Source: DASUVM01 sp963704675 | GTDB taxonomy: Bacteria > Patescibacteriota > Saccharimonadia > Saccharimonadales > Saccharimonadaceae | Direction: 5' to 3' | DNA length: 64,000 bases | NCBI GenBank assembly: GCA_963704675.1 | Contig: OY969928.1 | Location: 310,001-374,000, forward strand | In this document: positions 7,368-15,308 of the stretch, in pieces | Position numbering within the stretch: the stretch's first letter is position 1 | How the letters are laid out: every line of letters begins with the position of its first letter | Made by a program: the position numbers and the translations under genes | The notes under the pieces: generated by a model | The model's database searches: none | Seen by the model: only the letters and a program-made list of their open reading frames with translations | Told to the model about the DNA's origin: nothing

Positions 7368-7775
7368 ATGGCTGAAGAAAATCAGACTGTAGAACTTTCA
7401 AAAGACCTACAAGCAATTGTAGACAAATTAGACAAATTAAGCGCCCTAGAGATCAGCCAGGTCGTAAAACACCTAGAAGAGCACTGGGGTGTCAGCGCCG
7501 CTGCTCCTGCCGTAGCCGTAGCAGCACCTGCCGCTGGTGGCGACGCAGCCGCAGAAGACGAAAAGACTGAATTTACGGTAACTTTGAAGGATGCTGGTGC
7601 GCAAAAAGTAGCAGTTATCAAAGCAGTTAAAGAAATCACTGGCCTTGGCCTTGGTGAAGCAAAAGCTTTGGTTGACGGCACTCCAAGCCCAATCAAAGAA
7701 AAAGTCGGCAAAGATGAAGCCGAAGAAGCCAAAAAAGCACTTGAAGGTGCTGGCGCAACTGTTGAACTTTCTTAA
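7368..7775 (+). CDS. rplL: 50S ribosomal protein L7/L12
   Basis: A 135-residue L7/L12: N-terminal dimerisation domain (LSALEISQVVKHLEEHWGV), Ala-rich hinge (residues about 43-63), and C-terminal domain EFTVTLKDAGAQKVAVIKAV with the GLGLGEAKALVD helix that contacts elongation factors. GAAGGAG lies seven bases before the ATG. It is followed by a clear terminator. Confidence 0.98.
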   Translation: MAEENQTVELSKDLQAIVDKLDKLSALEISQVVKHLEEHWGVSAAAPAVAVAAPAAGGDAAAEDEKTEFTVTLKDAGAQKVAVIKAVKEITGLGLGEAKALVDGTPSPIKEKVGKDEAEEAKKALEGAGATVELS

Positions 7776-7803
7776 AGTTCTATCTTCGGTCAGACACGTA
7801 GGC

Positions 7804-7838
7804 AAAAGACGCACTTTTATCGGTGCGTCTTTTGTTCT
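7804..7838 (+). terminator. Intrinsic terminator of rplJ-rplL
   Basis: AAAAGACGCAC (7804-7814) pairs with GTGCGTCTTTT (7823-7833), an 11-bp stem with an 8-nt loop and a T-rich tail. Confidence 0.9.
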
Positions 7839-7869
7839 ATTACTGAACTTAAAACTATATAATACCTTC

Positions 7870-7995
7870 ATGAAAACCTTAGTTGTCACTGACAAAAAGC
7901 CTCAAAGAAACACAACTCATGCCGTTATCTTGAGCAAGAGTATAAAACAAAAAAATGAGTATGTTGCAGGATTAACACCATGCTCATATAATTGA
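7870..7995 (+). CDS. Small ORF, 41 aa, probably leaderless
   Basis: A 41-residue basic ORF (MKTLVVTDKKPQRNTTHAVI and on to GLTPCSYN). TATAAT at 7858-7863 is followed by six bases and the ATG, matching the leaderless-start pattern seen at many genes here. No Shine-Dalgarno site. Its end overlaps the promoter of the M20 peptidase gene. No homology recognised. Confidence 0.4.
   Translation: MKTLVVTDKKPQRNTTHAVILSKSIKQKNEYVAGLTPCSYN
7964..7992 (+). promoter_or_regulatory. Promoter of the M20 peptidase gene
   Basis: TTGCAG (7964-7969), 17-base spacer, TATAAT (7987-7992). It implies a leader of about 40 nt to ATG 8040. Confidence 0.75.
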
Positions 7996-8039
7996 CTTCT
8001 ACGCATGCCAGGTGTATAAAAGAAAGTCAGGTTAAAACT

Positions 8040-9182
8040 ATGCAGGCAAACATCGAAAAAACTCTCACAAAGCTTATTGCTTTTCCGAGCGTCAGTACTA
8101 ACACGAATAGTTGTCGTGATATTATTTTATATACAAAACAAGAGCTCGAAGAGCTTGGCCTCTTTATTACTGCTGAGCTCGAATGCGAGCATCCATGGCT
8201 TTTAGCGACGACGCAAAACACCAATCAGCCCAAAATCCTACTTGCAGCCCATCTCGACACCGTGCCAGCATCCTTTCCTGAACAGTTCATTGCCCGCATT
8301 GAGGATGGCAAATTGCATGGCCGCGGTGCCTGGGATATGAAGTTTGCCGCCGCATGTTTCATCGAACTACTGAAAGCTAAACACCACGATTTAGCACGCT
8401 ATGATATAGGCATACTCTTTACAACCGATGAAGAACTTGGCGGCCACAGCGTTCTAAAAATACTGAAAGCTGGCCTTCGCACCCAAGTGGTCATTTTGCC
8501 AGACAGCGCCATGCCATGGGTAATCGAACAACGCGCCAAGGGGATTGTGCAGGCACAGTTGGTTGCACACGGTACCCATGGTCATGCTTCAAGGCCCTGG
8601 GAGAACGAAAACGCTTTTCATAAGCTTTTACCGGTACTTGAAACACTACGAAAAGAATATCCTTCATTAAAACCCGAAGGTCTCAGCCTCAGTATTACCA
8701 TTGCGAATGCCGGCAAACCACGCGCAATTAACCTTATACCAGATAAGGCTGAGGCTTATATTGATGTACGTGCCTTTGAACGAGCCGAACTCAATGGTTT
8801 CAAGGAACGAGTTCAAGCCCTTGCCATGCAACATGATCTGGTTTTGTATTATTATGTTAACGACCAACCATTAGCACTTAATAAGAACAACCAATATATT
8901 GAATCATTTATAGAAATTATGACAGAACAACGCGGTACTGCTTTATTCGCCGATGCTTTCGGCGCTTCAGACGGCCGGCATTTTGCAGCATACGATATTC
9001 CGTGTATTATCGTCAGCCCACGCGGTAATGGTTTTCATCAAGCCGACGAATGGGTTGATCTGAACGATCTGACGCCTTATTGCAAGCTACTCGAAACCTA
9101 TATCTTTGATACAAATCTGTTTTTGATTGCCGCTACTGAGGCAAAAAACAGCGCTAAACTTGACGGAATGCTAACCCGCTGA
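8040..9182 (+). CDS. M20-family metallopeptidase/deacylase (ArgE/DapE type)
   Basis: A 380-residue zinc hydrolase with the M20 landmarks: AAHLDTVP (metal His and Asp), GRGAWDMK (bridging Asp), TTDEELGG (catalytic Glu pair), HGHASRPW in the lid domain and a C-terminal FHQADEWV histidine. Members cleave the amide bond of N-acyl amino acids or short peptides; the exact substrate cannot be told. ATG 8040 is preferred because homology begins there and the promoter lies 48 bases upstream; an in-frame ATG at 7992 overlaps the -10 box. Useful for peptide or amino acid scavenging in a host-dependent cell (inference). Confidence 0.85.
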   Translation: MQANIEKTLTKLIAFPSVSTNTNSCRDIILYTKQELEELGLFITAELECEHPWLLATTQNTNQPKILLAAHLDTVPASFPEQFIARIEDGKLHGRGAWDMKFAAACFIELLKAKHHDLARYDIGILFTTDEELGGHSVLKILKAGLRTQVVILPDSAMPWVIEQRAKGIVQAQLVAHGTHGHASRPWENENAFHKLLPVLETLRKEYPSLKPEGLSLSITIANAGKPRAINLIPDKAEAYIDVRAFERAELNGFKERVQALAMQHDLVLYYYVNDQPLALNKNNQYIESFIEIMTEQRGTALFADAFGASDGRHFAAYDIPCIIVSPRGNGFHQADEWVDLNDLTPYCKLLETYIFDTNLFLIAATEAKNSAKLDGMLTR

Positions 9183-9238
9183 TATTATGCGACCAGTAAT
9201 CTATCAAAACAGACACTAAAAGGAATGCGAGTACTAAA

Positions 9239-9751
9239 ATGTCTGATCTACCAGAAAAACAAATTAAACGCCTGAGAGCGTTATTACAAGAAGCTGAAAC
9301 AAACCTTGCGGCCGCTCGAGAATTACTAACAAGTCTTGGGCTTGGGGATGACGATGACGTTATTATTGCCAATCGCGAAGAAGTGGCGGGTAAAGTAATT
9401 GAGGGCGTCTTTGACGGGCAAACAATGATTGGCCCTGACGGCAAAAGCTATCCAGTACCAGCCAATTATGCCAGTAAGTCAAAGCTGGTTGAGGGTGATA
9501 TCTTAAAATTAACGATTGCCGACGACGGCAGTTTTATCTATAAGCAAATCGGCCCCATACCTCGTAAACAAGTTATTGGTACGTTAGTACAGCATGATGG
9601 CGCCTATTTTGTTGAAGTGAATGGTCATGAATATCGAGTGTTACTCGCCAGTGTTACCTACTTCAAAGCTCATATTGGCGATCAAGTCAGTGTAATTATC
9701 CCCGAAGACACCCCTGATGCCGAGTGGGCAGCCATTGAAGCCGGGTTATAG
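9239..9751 (+). CDS. Conserved hypothetical, N-terminal coiled coil plus beta-rich domain
   Basis: A 170-residue protein. Residues 1-35 look like a coiled coil (LPEKQIKRLRALLQEAETNL). The rest is Gly- and Val-rich and probably a beta-barrel: GKVIEGVFDGQTMIGPDGKSYPVP, then KLVEGDILKLTI and FIYKQIGPIPRKQ. I do not recognise a named family; the layout (helix, then small beta domain) suggests nucleic-acid or ribosome binding, but this is conjecture. The ATG follows an AAAGGAATG-type site. Its 3' end overlaps the convergent gene by six bases. Confidence 0.7.
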   Translation: MSDLPEKQIKRLRALLQEAETNLAAARELLTSLGLGDDDDVIIANREEVAGKVIEGVFDGQTMIGPDGKSYPVPANYASKSKLVEGDILKLTIADDGSFIYKQIGPIPRKQVIGTLVQHDGAYFVEVNGHEYRVLLASVTYFKAHIGDQVSVIIPEDTPDAEWAAIEAGL

Positions 9752-10783
9752 ATTCATTTCGTTCCTATATTGTTCGTTGGTAAATAATAATTTTTCATCT
9801 TGAGGATGATCTTGAAGAGCTAATTGAGCAAGTTTCCTCAGCTGCGGAGAGGCAGGCAATTGTAATCGAATATAATTCGCAACAGATGCAAAAAAGTTTG
9901 CATTCAATTCCATAGCCGCCTCAACACCAGTTACAGCATGGCCTTTTAAAAGATAACGCTCTGGACAGCCAGCGGTTAAATAGGGTTCATTAAAACGGTG
10001 AACTCCTATTGCTTGTGTACGGTCAAATCCTTCATGTTCGCCACGATTTTGCTGTTGATACACTTCTCGTAATTTCTGTTGAGCCAGCGGGTTGAGTGAA
10101 AAAGTATCGTCTTCTGCGTTATAAAAAAACAGATTTGTTTTTTCGCGATCTAAATCAAAAATCTCCCGCAAACGCCAGCCCGCTCCTGCATCTTTATCAA
10201 TACCCGGCTTAGTGGTGGTTTGAGAGTCACCTATAACGCCGAACCCTGTTGCCGTGAATGCATCAACACACGCTGCAAACGATTCATTTCGCATAATCAC
10301 GCTCAGCTCATCGACTGCAGAAGCCTTTATTGGCATGGCCCCATAACTTCTATAATGATATTTATCGAGATAGGCATCAGAAGCAAGTGCCATTGGCAGG
10401 CTAACACCAAACATAAGGCTATCAACAAAATGAATTGAAGCAACGGGCACGTCTCTTTTTTGTGCCGCGTAATCATATATCCAACCATTTGCCGCAGCCG
10501 TATGCCTAACTATTTCTTGATTAAACACCCCGATAGGCTGGTCGAGGGTAGCATTAAATCCTTGACGATCAAGGTAGGTAAGCAGCCCGTTATTGACAGC
10601 TTCTGGCATGTATTGTATGAGTTCCACAAACGTGTTGCTAGCACTCGCCAATACTGCGTTGGCAACTGATTCATTGTATTCGCGCGAGGTTTGAAAACCT
10701 TTTAAAATAGCCAGCGTAGGTGGCGTGTAGATTTCAACGCCACGGCTCCGCATCCAGCGGGCTCTTCCATCAATTTTCTCCAT
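9746..10783 (-). CDS. Tandem paralog A, unknown family, 345 aa
   Basis: A 345-residue soluble protein of unknown family, about 35-40% identical by eye to the gene directly upstream (10853-11853). Shared blocks: WMRSRGVEIYTPPTLAILK at the N-terminus, IHFVDSLMFGVSLPMALASDA in the middle, a MRNESFAAC block, and a C-terminal TAGCP...V.G motif with a conserved cysteine. No signal peptide or membrane segment. The ATG has no Shine-Dalgarno site. The pair looks like a tandem duplication that has since diverged. Confidence 0.7.
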   Translation of the reverse strand: MEKIDGRARWMRSRGVEIYTPPTLAILKGFQTSREYNESVANAVLASASNTFVELIQYMPEAVNNGLLTYLDRQGFNATLDQPIGVFNQEIVRHTAAANGWIYDYAAQKRDVPVASIHFVDSLMFGVSLPMALASDAYLDKYHYRSYGAMPIKASAVDELSVIMRNESFAACVDAFTATGFGVIGDSQTTTKPGIDKDAGAGWRLREIFDLDREKTNLFFYNAEDDTFSLNPLAQQKLREVYQQQNRGEHEGFDRTQAIGVHRFNEPYLTAGCPERYLLKGHAVTGVEAAMELNANFFASVANYIRLQLPASPQLRKLAQLALQDHPQDEKLLFTNEQYRNEMNL

Positions 10784-10852
10784 AAAGTAATTTTAATCGC
10801 AATGCTACTTTTCGTAAATATTATGCATCAAGATCAATTATTTGCATCTGAG

Positions 10853-11853
10853 CTCAACAAGCTCGCCTGCACATCAGCACGCATCGATATTTTAGCAAGC
10901 TCTATCGATACAGGCATTATCTTTGGAGATGAGCGCATAAACAATAGTGCGTCTTCACAAAAATCAGCCACAAATGCAGTCACCTCTTTAATACCATTCA
11001 TTTCTACCGCTCCGTCATGCCATTCATGACGCAACGGACAGCCTGTCGTAAATGCCTTATCAGTGCTTTTATAGTCACCGACTGCAAGAAAGGGTGTAAT
11101 GCTTCTCGAGTCTTGACCAAGGTTTTGCAAACGATAGGCTTTTTGCAAAATGGCTTTTGCCGCAGGATGAATACTAAACCGGTCTTCTGACAGATCATAA
11201 GAGAATAAATAAGAATTAGAACCACTTAACCCCAGCTTTTGAATACGCTTGCCAGCACCGGCCATGTTCATTGCTGATGATGCAGTTGACGCAAACTCGT
11301 CGCCTAATATCCCAAAGCCAGTTTTTGCAAAATCGTCAATGAGGCACTTCACAAATGATTCGTTACGCAATATTTTTATCATTTCTTGCAACAGTGGCTC
11401 TGTTGGTGCTTCGTCATAATTGGCCATTGTATGCTTGCTGAGACAAGCATCTGAAGCTAATGCGATTGGTAGATGTAGCCCAAACATAAGGCTATCAACA
11501 AAATGAATAGCCGCCTTCGTGGTTTCTCTTTTTTGTGCTGGCTTTTTGTAAACTTTAATGTTTATTGCTGCCGTATGAGTATATATTTCCTCGGCGTTGG
11601 CGTTAATAGGAGAAAGCATCTCATTAAAATCCCGCATATCGAGATAATCAAGTAAGCTCAGCGCAAGTGCATTATGTGAATAATGTATAAATTCATCAAA
11701 GAAGCCAGAGTCATTGGCAGCCACCGTCTTCATCACTGCAGCCTCATATTCTCCTGAGTTTTTAAAGTCTTTTAATATACTCAAGGTAGTCGGTGTGTAG
11801 ATTTCAACGCCACGGCTCCGCATCCACTGCGCGCGGTTTTTTGGTCTCTCCAT
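10853..11853 (-). CDS. Tandem paralog B, unknown family, 333 aa
   Basis: Paralog of the preceding gene: WMRSRGVEIYTPTTLSILK, IHFVDSLMFGLHLPIALASDA, LRNESFVKC and TTGCPLRHEW occupy equivalent positions. I start it at ATG 11853 (MERPKNRAQWMRSRG) because this aligns with paralog A and a TATAGT box lies nine bases upstream; the open frame extends 36 codons further without paralog similarity. The stop was not rechecked base by base; the frame may continue to 10834. Function unknown. Confidence 0.65.
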
Positions 11854-11900
11854 ATTTATATTACTATACCATCTATAGTAGTCACTGTAAATGTTTGTAA

Positions 11901-11936
11901 AAGAAAGCCGCCCGGCCCCACAGGGGGGTCGGGCGT
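11901..11936 (-). terminator. Terminator of the 207-aa exported-protein gene
   Basis: On the minus strand GCCCGACCCC pairs with GGGGCCGGGC across a short loop and is followed by GGCTTTCTTTT. It lies about 20 bases after the stop of the 11958-12581 gene. Confidence 0.8.
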
Positions 11937-11957
11937 GCTTCTCAGTAGAGAAAGTGA

Positions 11958-12581
11958 TCACTTGAGAACGTAGCTGCCGCAGGGCCGTACGCCCTTCTGG
12001 CCGCGAGTAGTGCAGGTCTCGCTAGCAATGTACATTGCGCCAGAAGCGAACACCAGCCGGTCGTCGAAGTATTCCACTCCTGCGATCGGCTCCGGATCCA
12101 CGATGATGATCCGTGAGGCAGGGTCGCCGAAGAAGACACGCAGATTCGAGTGTGCGCCCGTCATCACCAGCTTGCCCGGCCCACCACAGATACGGATCAG
12201 ACCAGTCGTGCTCGACGAACCGATGATCTGCACCACCGGTCGGTCGCTCATCACCAGGAAATCCTCGCTGGCCATGCTGTTGAGCGTGAGCGAACCGATC
12301 GCTTTCTCATTCGCCTCCCAACTGCCCGGCTCGGGGCAGTAGTGAGTCGCAGGGTCGTAGGTGGGAAGGTCAGAGCCCAAGGTTTTGGCCGTGCCGTCCG
12401 AGGATGTGGTTGGGCCCTGTTCTCTGTTCGGCAAGTCGTAGGGAATGAACAGGCCACCGATCGCTACACCGACGAGTAAACAGATGATGCCCACGAAGAT
12501 GAGCGCCTTCTTGAAAGCCGTCAGTCGACGGGGCTTCCGCTCGGGCCGCTCAGCCGTCACCACCGGTATCTCTTTCGTCAC
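11958..12581 (-). CDS. GC-rich membrane-anchored exported protein, paralog 1
   Basis: A 207-residue protein: basic cytoplasmic tail (about 25 residues with RKPRRLTAFKK), one membrane helix (ALIFVGIICLLVGVAIGGLF), a Ser/Thr/Pro/Asp linker, then an extracytoplasmic domain with four cysteines (HYCPEPGS, RICGGPG, ETC, RPCGS). The domain aligns with the 13038-13670 protein (YCP.PGS.EA, D.LVM.D.P.V, ICG.G). GTG start five bases after GGAG; the 5' leader shares AGCTTCCTGGAG with the paralog. Function unknown. Strongly GC-rich codon use suggests foreign or differently selected origin. Confidence 0.75.
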   Translation of the reverse strand: MTKEIPVVTAERPERKPRRLTAFKKALIFVGIICLLVGVAIGGLFIPYDLPNREQGPTTSSDGTAKTLGSDLPTYDPATHYCPEPGSWEANEKAIGSLTLNSMASEDFLVMSDRPVVQIIGSSSTTGLIRICGGPGKLVMTGAHSNLRVFFGDPASRIIIVDPEPIAGVEYFDDRLVFASGAMYIASETCTTRGQKGVRPCGSYVLK

Positions 12582-12633
12582 TTCTTCTCCAGGAAGCTCA
12601 GCGCACAGCTAGAATAGCCGATACGTCTTTGTT

Positions 12634-12662
12634 GTTATATCACACAAGTACTAATAAGTCAA
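12634..12662 (-). promoter_or_regulatory. Promoter of the 11958-12581 gene
   Basis: Minus strand TTGACT (12662-12657), 17-base spacer, TATAAC (12639-12634), in an AT-rich patch that contrasts with the GC-rich gene. Confidence 0.75.
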
Positions 12663-12699
12663 TTATCGAGTAACAGTTCGCCGTCTTCACAACACCCCG

Positions 12700-12984
12700 C
12701 AGGCACCAAAAAATCTCCGGGACGCTCGGCCTTTGGCCGGGGGCGTCCAGCGAGCGCAGCTTGCGTTTGTAGGCTGGCAGGCTGTTTGTTTCATGGTGTC
12801 GGGTGAGGAATCCGCCTACACCACTCAGGCTCACGAGCACTCCCTGTGCCTTCAGTGCCGTGTGTGGAGTACTTCGGCACACCGCTTCATCTCAGTGCGC
12901 AGCTCAAGGATGCGAGCGACGGTATCGCTCGTGAGGAAAGAGAGTGGTCTGGAGAGGCGGTTTGAGAGAGTCAGATTGTGATCT
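12700..12984 (-). other. GC-rich intergenic stretch with terminator; candidate structured RNA
   Basis: No convincing gene. Read on the minus strand it starts after the terminator of the 13038 gene, contains several inverted repeats (for example CGAGCGA/TCGCTCG at 12931-12913 with loop TACCG), and ends in a hairpin GGACGC...GCGTCC (12747-12720) followed by TTTTTT. The segment CCAGACCACTCTCTTT plus the TACCG-loop hairpin resembles the left part of the palindromic family 1 elements. ORFs crossing it read through the terminator and are dismissed. Confidence 0.45.
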
Positions 12985-13024
12985 TAAAAAAGAAGCAGCC
13001 CGGTCCCGCGAGGGGACCGGGCGT
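12985..13024 (-). terminator. Terminator of the 210-aa exported-protein gene
   Basis: GCCCGGTCCC pairs with GGGACCGGGC around a 5-6 nt loop, followed on the minus strand by TGCTTCTTTTTT. Confidence 0.9.
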
Positions 13025-13037
13025 CGCTTCCTGGTGA

Positions 13038-13670
13038 TCAGTAGAAACTCCAGCAGTGACGTGTAGTCTTCTCCTGCCGCTTTTCGTGACAGAAGGTGGG
13101 CTTGGCCTGCTCGCGATTGAGAATCACATCGTTGAGCGTGTTGCTGATCTCTGGTGACATGTCCTGATCGGGCAGCAGCACGACGGCGCCTTCGCCTTCG
13201 AGAATCGTACTCTCGCCAAGCACACCAGGCTTTTCGAGCACCAGCATGGCACCCGGCCCGCAGATCTGCAGAGAACCGCTGATCCTTCCTTCGCCGAAGA
13301 CCCGAACGATGGGGTTGTCGCCCATCACCAGAACATCGCCGTTGTATGCAACACTGATGTCCTTGCTTTGCGGCGCGTTTTTGGCCTCACGGCTGCCCGG
13401 CTTCGGACAGTAGTTCTTCGGGCCAGGCTCGCTCGGCATCACATCGGCTGGTATCTCGGTGCTACCTTCGCCACTAGTCTTGGTCCGGCTAGACACCGGT
13501 TGACTCTCACTGAGGCCGAATAGGTTGTTCAGCCCGGCGAAGTACCCGCCAACCAAACCAACGACCACACCGACGAGCACCGCGATGACAATCGTCATCA
13601 GTCGCAAAGAAGCCGAGGGAGGCTTTCTTCCCTCCGGCCCGGGCGTTCGCCCGACGTTTGCCATGACCAT
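13038..13670 (-). CDS. GC-rich membrane-anchored exported protein, paralog 2
   Basis: A 210-residue protein with the same plan as the 11958-12581 gene: Arg/Lys/Pro-rich N-terminus, one membrane helix (LMTIVIAVLVGVVVGLVGGY), a Ser/Thr linker and a four-cysteine outer domain (NYCPKPGS, QICGPGAM, TFCHEKR, RHCWSFY). The ATG follows GGAGG by four bases. Both genes have their own promoter and GC-rich terminator, so they are separate single-gene units on one strand. A binding or surface role is possible, but no catalytic motif is visible. Confidence 0.75.
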   Translation of the reverse strand: MVMANVGRTPGPEGRKPPSASLRLMTIVIAVLVGVVVGLVGGYFAGLNNLFGLSESQPVSSRTKTSGEGSTEIPADVMPSEPGPKNYCPKPGSREAKNAPQSKDISVAYNGDVLVMGDNPIVRVFGEGRISGSLQICGPGAMLVLEKPGVLGESTILEGEGAVVLLPDQDMSPEISNTLNDVILNREQAKPTFCHEKRQEKTTRHCWSFY

Positions 13671-13720
13671 GTTTCCTCCAGGAAGCTAGGCACAACCGGT
13701 TGGTAGTGACTCGTTAGAAT

Positions 13721-13748
13721 ATTATATCATACAATAGTGTATTTGCAA
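13721..13748 (-). promoter_or_regulatory. Promoter of the 13038-13670 gene
   Basis: Minus strand TTGCAA (13748-13743), 16-base spacer, TATAAT (13726-13721). The downstream leader ends in AGCTTCCTGGAGG, shared with the other paralog. Confidence 0.7.
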
Positions 13749-13822
13749 TGCGTTGCATTATTCACGCTAGTCTTTTAGAAGTAGGGCGTTATAATAAAAA
13801 GCAGAAGAGGGGAGAAACAAAC

Positions 13823-15298
13823 ATGGCACAAGCGCTATACCGCAAGTATCGTTCACGGTCGTTTCATGAGGTAGCGGCGCAAGAACACGTGACAAAAACG
13901 CTCATGAACGCCATAAAACAGGGCAATATTTCTCATGCCTATTTATTTACTGGGCCACGCGGCACTGGCAAAACCAGTATCGCCCGCATTTTAGCGCATG
14001 AAATTAATGGCTTGGCGTATTCCGACAAACCGCATCTTGACATTATTGAAATTGACGCCGCTTCGAATCGTCGCATTGAAGACATTCGCGACTTGCGCGA
14101 AAAGGTGTACATTGCACCCACCAGTGCCCCCTACAAGGTATATATTATTGACGAAGTGCACATGCTCACCGCCGAAAGTTTTAACGCGCTTTTAAAAACA
14201 CTCGAAGAACCGCCGGAACACGTTGTATTTATTTTGGCAACCACTGAACTCCATAAATTGCCAGCAACCATTACGAGCCGCGCCCAACGTTTTGCTTTTC
14301 GTGCGCCAACAACAAAAGATATCATGAAGCAGCTTCGCCATATTGCAAGCCAAGAGAACATTATCGTCGACGATACCGCATTAGAGCTCATTGCCGAGCA
14401 TGCCGATGGCAGTTTTCGCGATAGCATTAGCTTGTTTGACCAAGTTAGCGGTAGTTTTGAAAAAACTCACACCATCACCGAAGCCGATGTCAGCAATTTA
14501 CTCGGGCTTCCTGCGGCCAGTTTAGCCGATGCGCTTTTACAGGCAGCCCTTGCCGGTAACGCTACCGAGGTTGCAACCTATCTCGCGAGTCTTGAGGAAA
14601 CAGGCACCGCCCCAGCCACAATCGCTCTCAGTCTTATGAAGCGGGCGGGCAAGCTAGCAATTGAGAACCCGCTCGCAAGCGAACTGCTTCATGAGCTTAT
14701 TGAAGTGCCTCGCAGCATTCACCCACGAGCAAAATTATTGGCTGTTTTGCTTGCCACGGCACATAAGAGCAAGGTGCCAACGAAAAAGACAGTCAATAAA
14801 CCACTTCAAGCAATGCATGAAGAAGTGATTATTGCAGAGACATTGCCGCATAAAAAGAAAGAAAAGGGCACTGAACCAAAGGCAGAGAATTTAATAAAGG
14901 AAGTAGCGCCATCAACAGGCACTAAAGCAACCCCGATCGCCGATACCACTTCGTTACAAACTATTTTAGAAAACTGGGGCACAATTCTAGGCAACATTAA
15001 AGCCCACAGTCCGCCATTATTCGGCGCATTAAAAACCGCTGAGGTGCGATTTGACAGCGGCGGTATTATATTAGCATTCAAATATGCGCTGCATCGCAAC
15101 CGCGTTAATGACAGTAAACACAAGTCGGTACTTGCTTCAATGATAACCGAAACAGTAAATCTCGAAGGTATCACAATAACTACAATCGTCGACATCAAGG
15201 CGAGCACGACACCAGCTTCAGCACCACTCAAAACTCCTGAAGCTGAAGCCGTTATTGACATGATGGGTGGTGGTGAAGTTGTAGCAGTTAGTGTATAA
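13823..15298 (+). CDS. dnaX: DNA polymerase III gamma/tau subunit, without zinc module
   Basis: A 491-residue clamp-loader ATPase: Walker A GPRGTGKTS (about residue 44), Walker B IIDEVHML, sensor 1 LATTELHKLPATITSRAQRF. It loads the sliding clamp with delta and delta-prime. Between Walker A and the DAASN motif, where bacterial DnaX normally has a four-cysteine zinc module, the sequence is simply ILAHEINGLAYSDKPHLDII with no cysteine. The Lys- and Pro-rich middle region separates the C-terminal domain. ATG 13823 is chosen over the longer frame because GAGGGGAG precedes it; a TATAAT box lies at 13790-13795. Confidence 0.93.
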   Translation: MAQALYRKYRSRSFHEVAAQEHVTKTLMNAIKQGNISHAYLFTGPRGTGKTSIARILAHEINGLAYSDKPHLDIIEIDAASNRRIEDIRDLREKVYIAPTSAPYKVYIIDEVHMLTAESFNALLKTLEEPPEHVVFILATTELHKLPATITSRAQRFAFRAPTTKDIMKQLRHIASQENIIVDDTALELIAEHADGSFRDSISLFDQVSGSFEKTHTITEADVSNLLGLPAASLADALLQAALAGNATEVATYLASLEETGTAPATIALSLMKRAGKLAIENPLASELLHELIEVPRSIHPRAKLLAVLLATAHKSKVPTKKTVNKPLQAMHEEVIIAETLPHKKKEKGTEPKAENLIKEVAPSTGTKATPIADTTSLQTILENWGTILGNIKAHSPPLFGALKTAEVRFDSGGIILAFKYALHRNRVNDSKHKSVLASMITETVNLEGITITTIVDIKASTTPASAPLKTPEAEAVIDMMGGGEVVAVSV

Positions 15299-15308
15299 AT
15301 AAGAAAAC

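Noticed and set aside
12640..12882. 80-aa minus-strand ORF and 82-aa plus-strand ORF in the 12.6-13.0 kb gap
   Set aside because: The minus ORF runs through a terminator and the promoter of the next gene; neither has start signals.
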